NCBI GenBank assembly: GCA_000969725.1
Contig: JXSR01S074809.1
Length of the DNA stretch: 24,143 nucleotides
Source of the DNA: Ophiothrix spiculata
Taxonomy: Eukaryota; Echinodermata; Ophiuroidea; Amphilepidida; Ophiotrichidae
Strand: one strand, 5' to 3'
Shown here: piece by piece, positions 1 through 7,300 of the stretch
How positions within the stretch are numbered: position 1 is the stretch's first letter
Layout of the letters: each line of letters starts with the position of its first letter
Position numbers and translations under genes: made by a program
The notes under the pieces: model-generated
Database searches by the model: none
The model's input: only the letters and a program-made list of their open reading frames with translations
What the model was told of the DNA's origin: nothing

Positions 1-118
1 CCTCTCTGTCTAGTAATTCTTCTGACCAATATGTCTTGTGGCTTGGCTAGAGGATTTTGCTCAGTATGGCCAGTGGAAAATAGATGGCTTAGTCATAGCA
101 ACGAGATATTGGTCAGAG

Positions 119-278
119 CTAGACAAGTAAGTCCTCTTTTGGTCTATGTACTGCGAGCTTGATTCGGGGGCAGAAGGTCCCGGGATCGCATCCCGGCTGG
201 GTTGTATTGAAAAGCATTAGTGTGCATCATGATAATTACAGTAAAGTAAGTATGGTGGGTTACATTCTGTCTGTTACA
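119..278 (+). repeat. LTR-A of TRIM array, 5'-truncated
   Basis: This aligns by eye to LTR-C from about TAAGTCCTCTTTTGGTCTATG through TGGTGGGTTAC to the terminal GTTACA. The first ~40 bp of the LTR are missing or diverged. It is followed by the interior at 279-393. Confidence 0.7.
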
Positions 279-281
279 ATT

Positions 282-298
282 TGGTGGCAGCAGTGGGA
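282..298 (+). promoter_or_regulatory. Primer-binding site, tRNA-Leu type
   Basis: TGGTGGCAGCAGTGGGA starts 3 nt after the LTR-A end, the usual spacing for a reverse-transcription primer site. Further copies are at 1527-1543 (TGGTGGCAGCGGTGGGA) and 1831-1847. The middle copy is, from memory, an exact complement of an animal tRNA-Leu 3' end ending CCACCGCTGCCA plus CCA. Confidence 0.7.
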
Positions 299-378
299 TC
301 CTAGAGTTTCTCAACGCCTAGGCGGACCCCTCATTGAATTGATAGCTGAATGGTTTGGTTGTTGGACATGTCTTGTGT

Positions 379-393
379 AAGGGAGGGGAGTAA
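379..393 (+). promoter_or_regulatory. Polypurine tract of TRIM unit
   Basis: AAGGGAGGGGAGTAA directly abuts the TGTTACA start of LTR-B. The equivalent tract at 1611-1625 abuts LTR-C. This is where the plus-strand primer of an LTR element lies. Confidence 0.6.
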
Positions 394-430
394 TGTTACA
401 AAGGCATAAACTTGTTCAGTGTAGGGCTAT

Positions 431-1336
431 ATAATAATAATAATAATAATAATATTTATTTAATCATCATAAATCACAAACAATGGAAGACAAAATGTGC
501 AATTATATGACAATCAAGGAAAAGAAAAATAGACTACCTGTCCAAACACAAAATGTGTTTTCCTTTCCTTATAAACTTAGTAAATATACAATAAATAATC
601 ATACAAGATACCAACATAAAAATGCATTAAAAATAAAAGTAAGGTAATATTAAAATACAAGCAAATAAAATAATCCACAAATTAATCAAGTAAAATATCT
701 TTACAAGAAGTCTTAAAGAGATTAACAGATGATGAAGACCTAACAGACACAGGGAGCTCATTCCATAACCTTGGAAAGGAGACAAAAACAGAATTGAAGA
801 AAGCATTAGTGCGAGAGGTAGTGTGAAGAAACCTAAGTTCATTGATCTTAGAGGGTTTGAAAAATTGAAGGAAAGATTGAGGTCCAATGCCATTGATAAG
901 TTTAAAGCAGAAAATCAAGCGAAGAAGATTGAACAAGTCACAAGTTTTGAGCAGCCCAAATTCAACAAGTCTTTCTTCATATGATAAATCAGATTGACAC
1001 CTTTTTCTGTACATTAAAACCTTAGAAATTTTCCTTTGACTTCTATCTAACCTATCAAGTAAGCCAATTTGGCATGGATTCCAAACGACAGCACAATATG
1101 TGAGATGAGGGAGAATCAGTGTTTTAAAGAGATGCAAAAGAGAACTGAAGTGCATATGCCGAGAAATTCTAATACAGAAACCAGTCAAGCGAGATACTTT
1201 CTTACAAACAGAGTCAACATGGTGAGAGAAAGACAGGGATACTTTCTTACAAACAGAGTCAACATGGTGAGAGAAAGACAGGGATGAGTTGAACACAACA
1301 CCAAGCAATTTGAAGTCATCAACAGCCATATACATG
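431..1336 (-). mobile_element. 5'-truncated non-LTR retrotransposon (LINE, CR1/Jockey-like group)
   Basis: This is a minus-strand fragment holding the C-terminal end of a LINE reverse transcriptase (682-1335), a ~250-bp 3' UTR and a terminal (ATT)n tail (AAT repeat at 431-452 on the plus strand). Loss of the 5' end is the usual result of target-primed reverse transcription. The insertion sits inside LTR-B of the TRIM array, so it is younger than that array. No clear target-site duplication is visible; at best a short GTA flanks both sides. Confidence 0.8.
682..1335 (-). pseudogene. LINE reverse transcriptase C-terminal fragment
   Basis: An open frame of 217 codons starts at the truncation point and ends in a stop at 682-684. 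It reads like the region downstream of the catalytic YxDD box in CR1/Jockey-type reverse transcriptases: a KLLGVVFNSSLSFSHHVDSV segment near residues 9-28, then LHLFKTLILPHLTYCAVVWN (about 68-87), LDRLDRSQRKISKVLM, and a final PRLWNELPVSVRSSSSVNLF. The catalytic box, fingers and endonuclease are absent, so it cannot move on its own. The 15-residue block SLSFSHHVDSVCKKV is present twice in tandem (45-bp duplication, 1194-1283). No stop codons interrupt the fragment, which suggests a fairly young insertion. The initiating Met is only an internal codon of the original ORF. Confidence 0.85.
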
Positions 1337-1625
1337 TAGACCTGATGGAGAAATCCTCTTTTGGTCTTTTTGGTCTATGCTCTGTGAGCTTGCTTTGGGT
1401 ACACATGGAAGGTCCCAAGATTGAATCTTGACTGGGTCGCAAATCTTTTTAAAAGTTAGCACAATCATGCCCAGTGATAATTTCAGTAAAGTAAGTAGGG
1501 TGGGTTACGTTCAGTCGTTTACAATTTGGTGGCAGCGGTGGGACCGTAGGCGGACCCCTCATTGAATTGATAGCAGAGTGATTTGGGTTGTTGAACATGT
1601 CTTGTGTACATGAGGGAGGGAGTAA

Positions 1626-1827
1626 TGTCACAAAGGTATGAATTTGTTCAGTGTATAGACCTGATGGGTGAGTCCTCATTTTGGTCTATGCAAGTCAACC
1701 TTGCTTTGGGTGCGGAAGGTTCTGAGATTTAATCCCTGCTGGACCGCTAATTTTTTAAGCGCTGGTACAGTATGCCTCATGATAATTAGAGTAAAGTAAG
1801 TTGGTGGGTTACGTTCAGTTCGTTACA
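1626..1827 (+). repeat. LTR-C of TRIM array, complete
   Basis: This is the best-preserved LTR (202 bp): it starts TGTCACAAAGG and ends CGTTACA, followed by ATT and the PBS. It contains the short inverted pair TAGACC/GGTCTA at about 1659-1687. Downstream of its PBS the sequence stops resembling the interior, so the array ends near 1848. Confidence 0.75.
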
Positions 1828-1847
1828 ATTTGGTGGCAGCAGTGGGA

Positions 1848-3144
1848 CAAGTCTTAGTCATAGACCAAACAAAGAATCCTTGAACTTTGTCAGTGTTAGG
1901 AAAAATACAGGCTTTTGGTTGCATTTAGAACCATCTGTCTGCACTCTGAATGTTTGTTTACACTCTCAGAGGAATATTTGTTTGGCCAATGATAATATAA
2001 TAAACACGCCTGTAAACAACTAGGCAGCACTAAATCACCAACTCTGCTCACATTGTTGTACCAGATCTGAAGACTTTTGCAAACAAACTTGTGGACTACA
2101 GGAAAGTGTATTGTTGTTTTAATTGGTGTTCCAAGTCCAATATACACTTTACACAAATCTTAAACATATAGAATGCTGTACCTATGTATACACGCAATAA
2201 ATGCCACGAACCATCACAAATAATAAAAGTTATTGTTCCCTTCCTTCCTTCTCCATGTTTTCAAAGCATGTTACCAGAAACAACTAATTATTTTTACTTG
2301 GCCCTACAGTCATTATTATTGAAACCATTAAATTTCCTGCAAATCAAATCTGGAGGGCGCGTATGATTAGAGCATTTGCAGCTAGTTATCAATAACAAAA
2401 ATGCACCGGGTGTGACTTAATTGGTTGTTTGACGCGGTGATCTAGACCCGGCTAGTATGTGAATTTCCTATCTGAAATACACAGCCGGCATTCCACAGTA
2501 TTTGTGCTGTAGCCCGAACCACAGGCATAAATTTCTGTCAGCTACAAAGTCGCCTTGCATTTTTACCCCAATTTTACATCCCCAGTCCCTGCTATGCCTA
2601 GACCTTACTATTGGAGTAAAAAAAAATGAAATAGATAGAGTAAAATGGACTTTTATTAAAGACAAAAGGTATTTCCCCCCCCCCTTTTTTTTTTATTTTT
2701 TTATTTTTCTTTTCCATGGACCGTGACCTCATGATCAGAGTTAAGTACATTTCTAGAAACATTGTTTGATTTTGATTTGATTTACACTGTACATGTACTT
2801 GCATGACATGCATACCCCATGAAGGAGTCTATTCGTACAGGGGACCTACAGCTTAACATGACTTCTGAACCACGGAGCAAGTAAAGTTTTCCGGGCTCAA
2901 ACCACAACTTGTTACTTCAAATGGCGTGTGATTAGCTACTTTATTTCTTTTTATTTATAATTACATCTTTTGGGTCACCAGGGGTCATTATCCTTTGTCG
3001 TCTGCTTTTGGGGAACGGGTGAAAACACTACAGTCATCGGCATCTATCGGTGATCGTGTGAAAATTAAGTCTTTCGTACTATGCGAGTTCATGTACTTGT
3101 TTACTCCACACATTTGTTGCGTTTAAAATTTCATAAAGACATAA
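1848..3144. other. Non-coding sequence, probably GARS1 intron 1 (left part)
   Basis: No convincing exon was seen on either strand; in particular, no continuation of the GARS1 WHEP domain was found on the minus strand. The stretch holds a low-complexity C/T tract at 2676-2719 and otherwise unremarkable AT-rich sequence. Confidence 0.5.
2676..2719. repeat. Low-complexity poly-C/poly-T tract
   Basis: A run of C is followed by a long run of T broken by single A residues, ending in TTTTCTTTTCC. On the minus strand it is a purine tract. Confidence 0.8.
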
Positions 3145-3541
3145 GGCCAAGTAAAAAATAAAACATGTTTCTCGTCCGGGTTTTTGAAAAAAAGGATGAA
3201 GAGGTACTTTTTATTTTTTATTTTTTATTTCAATGCCAATGTAAAATCGCCCATTAATGGCCCATTCTCATCCAACGTATCGATACCAGATGTTTTATAC
3301 TAGGAAGAGGAAGAGGCCGTTTTTATTTTTGAGTTTTGGACATACTGGAGGGTTGATTAAAACAAAATATGCTTTAAAATGCTTATTGAACAGATGCAAA
3401 TCTATTGCACAGACATAAACTTTTCAAACACTTTTTACAAATAAGCTATGCACGATATACAAAAAATAAAAATTATTTTTCAAAATCCTTAAAAAACGAT
3501 GCGGGAGGGGACGAGAAACATATTTATTTTTTTACTCGGCC
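3145..3541. mobile_element. PIF/Harbinger-like MITE 1 (TSD TAA)
   Basis: The left end GGCCAAGTAAAAAATAAAAC...GTTTCTCGTCC is matched in inverted orientation by GGACGAGAAAC...TTTACTCGGCC at the right end, giving terminal inverted repeats of about 33 bp. TAA flanks both sides (3142-3144 and 3542-3544), a 3-bp target duplication as in PIF/Harbinger elements. There is no transposase frame in the 397 bp, so it is non-autonomous. A (TTTTTTA)n stretch lies inside near 3206. It sits in GARS1 intron 1. Confidence 0.75.
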
Positions 3542-3700
3542 TAACTTTGTCAAGTTGTAATAAATTTAATGATTTCAATTATCATCTTGATATCAATATC
3601 ACGTCGACATGCATGCATGGCGATATTGATGTCATTTTCATAGGCAAAAAATAAAAAATGCTAAACCCATGGCTAAACCATGTAAACCTTATAAGCTTAC

Positions 3701-3928
3701 CTGCTCCTTGACCAGTGCCCGCAATGGAGCAAGCACTTCTTCAATGTTAACAGTATCACCATCGGCCATTTTTAAGCTTTCAATCACTGAATTTCTTGCA
3801 AAGTACTCTCTCTTTCTGGACCCCCAACTACTTGCCAAACAAGTCTGAGTGTGCAAAAATCTGGACCCTGATTGCAGGCGTACAAATTTACAGAAAATTC
3901 GTGGAAACTGTCTGGCTACGATGCTCAT
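3701..3928 (-). CDS. GARS1: Glycyl-tRNA synthetase, exon 1 (partial gene)
   Basis: GARS1 joins glycine to tRNA-Gly in both cytosol and mitochondria. This first coding exon gives 76 codons, then a splice donor GTAAGC (3700-3695) after KEQ in phase 0. Residues 1-53 (MSIVARQFPRIFCKF..., ending VIESLK) are rich in Arg/Ser/aromatics with almost no acidic residues, as in a mitochondrial presequence. Residue 54 is an in-frame second Met (MADGDTVNIEEVLAPLRALV, 3769). From there the sequence matches the human cytosolic start, including the EEVLAPLR motif that opens the WHEP RNA-binding helix. The second ATG has A at -3 and G at +4; the first (3926-3928) has G at -3 and A at +4. A stop lies in frame upstream of the first ATG. 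The remaining exons were not found to the left and are presumably outside the window. The identification rests on a short but distinctive motif. Confidence 0.8.
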
Positions 3929-4244
3929 GCCACACCTGTCCTGATTCACAGCAACAACAACTTGTTCAATCACTTTCAACGTGGCTTTTCACTGTGACAT
4001 GTATGTTGACATGTTGTTTCATCATTTTATCGCAATAGAACGGCGAAGTTCACTTTTATCCGCGTTCGTATCAACACTAAAAATCCAAGCTCCAATCACT
4101 CTTGGGATGACGATGTTAAAGTTCGCCGATATTAAAACAAGAATTTCTTTTAAAAGCGCAAATGTAAACACAACGGCGACATCAAAACAGAGTTGCACGT
4201 GCTGATTGATGTTTTGATTTATTTTAAAATTGCATTTACCAACA
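3929..4244. promoter_or_regulatory. Shared head-to-head promoter region, GARS1 / NOPCHAP1
   Basis: Only 316 bp separate the GARS1 outer ATG (minus) from the NOPCHAP1 ATG (plus), so both transcription starts must lie within it or very close. It holds several CpG-containing stretches (AACGGCGAAG, CCGCGTTCG, ACAACGGCGAC) and a CACGTG E-box at 4196-4201. No TATA box stands out. Transcription start sites cannot be placed from sequence alone. Confidence 0.65.
4195..4202. promoter_or_regulatory. Canonical E-box (GCACGTGC)
   Basis: A perfect 8-bp palindrome with the CACGTG core bound by MYC/MAX, USF or CLOCK-type bHLH factors, 43 bp upstream of the NOPCHAP1 start codon. Its position in a promoter shared by a tRNA synthetase and a snoRNP assembly factor fits a growth-related regulator. 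Binding is inference. Confidence 0.45.
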
Positions 4245-4317
4245 ATGACGGACTCAGTTCAAGAAGTATCACATTCAAAAGATTTACTTGATGTTGGAAA
4301 AAAGCCACCAGTCATTG
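4245..4317 (+). CDS. NOPCHAP1: NOPCHAP1 coding exon 1
   Basis: Encodes the first 24 residues (MTDSVQEVSHSKDLLDV...PPVI) plus one base, then donor GTGAGT at 4318. AACAATGA gives an acceptable initiation context. Confidence 0.85.
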
Positions 4318-7300
4318 GTGAGTATTTTGAAGTATTGTCAAGTTTAAGCTTAAAGTTAAACACAAATTTTAAGCTTCATTGATAAGCTTATACTAGTTTA
4401 ACTAGTAAAGCTAAAAGACAATCGCGGTGTTAAGGTGTTAATTTTCACCAACAGATGGCAGCGTTACAGAAACAGTTGTTGGTCAGTGGCGGTAAGATTT
4501 TGACAAAATGCGCGCGTGGTATCTAAGCGTAAGATTTGCGCCTAATACGCAAAACGCAACGCGTGCACTAGTTTTTTACGCATGGCCATGGTCTTCCCGG
4601 TAAGCGCCAAAAATGGCGCGAAATAGTGACGAGTAGCTACAAGTGCTCCCGAGCCAACGGGCCTTCAGCAGTGTTCCTGCTAAACTAAGGCCTTGTGGCA
4701 TGCCATTGGCGCAAAAGCCGGGAAAATTGGCGCAACATGTTTCTTAAAATGTGTAAAAAAGATACCTATTGTCAGCATATCAGCTCATGATTTTGGTGTA
4801 AGCACCTCTTCAACTTTGTCATAATTGCTCTTAAGCGCAAGCTCAAAAACCTTAGCGGGAACACTGCTTCAGTGATGGGGGGGGGGGGGGGGGGCAGTCA
4901 TTGCAAGGTGGACATCATGCTCATACATGGACTTTCAAAATGGACCCCCTAACGAGTATATATCTTTCGTCCATATGATACCCCTGATTTCTGTGGGCTT
5001 CTCGTAGTTTTTAACAAGGTCGATTTACTGTTCTGTTGAATCTTGACACGAACGTAAGCAGAGACGCTGCTGTCTGTCTGTACAGTAACATCGCCTTTAA
5101 CGAAAACCTGAGCCTTGCTTGAAAGTGTCCGTCCTTCAAACTATAACAACTTATGCAATGCATTCAGTTACCGATATTGTGAAAGTTAGAGCGAAAGCGC
5201 CACGTTTAGGACGGGAAATATTAAGTCTAATTGCTTTTACCAAAGGGGGGGGGGGGGGGGGGCGAGAACAACGCAAAAATAGGAGTTCTCCACAGACCCA
5301 TGTGCAAAGTCAAATTTCATCCCTAAATGTCGTTATACGCTCAGTACAAGCATCTCAAAATCGGGCCTTAGATGTTGTTATCATGTGCAGCAAATTCCAA
5401 CTAACCCTTAATGGTGTAAAATATTCAAAATCATACCCCTAAATGCCGTAATATGCTAAAATTGATCCTTAAATGGTGTAAAGGACATTTGACCCTTTAA
5501 TGGCATAACACACTGAAATGGACCATCATTGATGTAACACACTATTTACTGCCATAAAAACATTAACATTATACAATCGAAGCCTTTTCTCTTGTAGTTT
5601 TAGGAATTTTAGGATAGCTGGCAAAAAGTGACCCTAAATGTCAAAAATATCATAAAATGAAGATCTTTAACGTTGAAGGTTACCCTGAAAAGGCATCCCT
5701 ATTTCTAAAGACATCGTTGACGTCGACGGGTCAAAATCCAACCTTTCTTGACTTTTTTTTCTGACAAGCATGCGTACCACTTTTTTCTTTGAGCACCCTC
5801 CCCCCCAAAAAAAATTCTCAGGGAAAACCATAAGAAAAGCAAATAATCTAATAATAATACTTGATCAATTATTTTACCAACAGATCAGCTCTTAGTGACA
5901 AGACCCCGGCCACAAAGGATTCCACCCTCAGAAGGTGAGTCAAACATAAGGCAAAAAAAATTGTTTGGTTGTCCTACACAACTTTTTTTGAGCAAGTGCG
6001 GACGGGCCGATTTTGTTTTTAGATTTTGTTTTTCAAATGTAAGTCAAAGCTACACCAAATTATGGCCCCTTAAAAAGTCCACTGTACCGAAAAATCTCTT
6101 TGTACAAGTTTAAAAACAGTATTAAAATGTAAACAAAATGAAAAAAAACTTTTTTGGAAATCTGAAAATTTGTCGCAGTAGACTTATACTTTTGTACAGT
6201 TTTGTACAAAATAAAATTGTTTTTCCAGTTTCGAAAAATAGGGGCGGGCAATTGAGGAAAACCAAACAACTTTTTTTTGGCCTAATCAGGATCATCGGGG
6301 GAAGGGACAAGATATTAACCCCTTGAACCCTGGCCATTCCATGTGTATCTGTACCGCTGACCCAGGCCAATCCAAATAATACCACTAAAGCCTTAATCTT
6401 ACTTTGAATTTGATGTCCCTTGCTTTATTTTTCATTTTAAAATCGTGCGAATGATTCCAACAACCAGCATTCCAACAAGAATATTATTTATAACTGGACA
6501 ATGTATCAGGCATTTATGTTGTAGTCTATGGGTGACACAACATATGATGAAAATTGTGATCAAATTCACAAAAACTTAGGACTGATTTTAATCATTTTTG
6601 AAAGCATATTTTTAAGAAAACAGCACATTTTTGCCATCCATAGGCACAGCTAGATGATTAACTAGTCTCTCACAACATCCATGCATAGGCAGCTTGCACT
6701 GTGTATTGTATACAAAAAGAGTGACAAAAGACTACACATTGATCGATGTCATGTAATGGACATAAATACATTGATTGACTCTTGAATAAACTAAAAAGGT
6801 GCAATACATAAATCTCACCCACACCTCTATCAAAAGATTGTAAGAGTTCTTGACTGATATGTGTCCGGAACTTTTCATGTGGTTTTCTCAAGTTAATGGT
6901 GGTGACATAACATACCACAATTTTGGAAATATCCAAAATCTTCCAAGACTGTTTCCTAATGAGAGAGTTATAATGTTAGTAGGTTGGATGGACAATTATA
7001 ATATCAGGTTTTGATACTATTTTGTAAAACTTGTTAAATATTTTTTAATTTTCCTCACAATTTGCATGTTATTTGTGTTTTTCTTCAGCACTTGGTAGAG
7101 TGAAAAAATTTCTTCCCAAGCTCCAAGAAGCAAACCAGTCTCTTCAAGAACGACTAGCAGCTGAACCACAAGAGAATTTGGACATAGAAAATATAGAGGA
7201 ATGTTCAGGGCCTATCATTGAAATGGTAAATACATAATCAGTCACACACATATGCTCCTCACATACCCCTACACAAATCCTTAGTCATTCAAAGGTATTG

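Larger units (their letters stand above)
394..1523 (+). repeat. LTR-B of TRIM array, split by LINE insertion
   Basis: The LTR starts at 394 (TGTTACAAAGG), is broken at about 423-430, resumes at about 1337 (TAGACCTGATGG) and ends at 1523 (GTTTACA). The uninterrupted LTR-C shows that the two halves join as TTCAGTGTA-TAGACC. The intervening 431-1336 is a LINE fragment on the opposite strand. Confidence 0.75.
119..1847 (+). mobile_element. TRIM-like miniature LTR retrotransposon array (LTR-interior-LTR-interior-LTR)
   Basis: Three related ~202-bp direct repeats end in ...TTACA/TTTACA at 278, 1523 and 1827. The two with visible 5' ends start TGTTACAAAG (394) and TGTCACAAAG (1626), so they have TG...CA ends like LTRs. 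Each LTR end is followed after ATT by TGGTGGCAGCRGTGGGA (282-298, 1527-1543, 1831-1847). This is complementary to the 3' end of metazoan tRNA-Leu plus CCA, so it works as a primer-binding site. Purine-rich AAGGGAGGGGAGTAA (379-393) and TGAGGGAGGGAGTAA (1611-1625) lie directly before the next LTR, as a polypurine tract should. The interiors are only 115 and 102 bp and have no gag or pol. LTRs sharing interiors in tandem are typical of TRIM arrays. LTR-A is 5'-truncated and LTR-B is split by a LINE. The autonomous parent is not visible; a Ty3/gypsy type is a guess from the PBS. Confidence 0.8.

Noticed and set aside
168-204. tRNA gene or tRNA-derived SINE from the B-box-like GGGATCGCATCCC
   Set aside because: No A box or cloverleaf fits upstream, and the other two LTR copies lack the box.
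159-380. Small protein (73 codons)
   Set aside because: It lies across the LTR, PBS and TRIM interior and has no protein-like features; the other copies do not keep the frame.
1655-1690. Hammerhead-ribozyme-like CTGATG...GGTC in the LTRs (retrozyme idea)
   Set aside because: A TAGACC/GGTCTA stem and a CTGATG box exist, but the GAAA box is absent from LTR-C (only LTR-B has GAGAAA) and stems II and III do not form. The catalytic core is not supported.
3929-3979. In-frame extension upstream of the GARS1 ATG
   Set aside because: It has no ATG, only a TTG codon, and is bounded by a stop; the ATG at 3928 is the first credible start.
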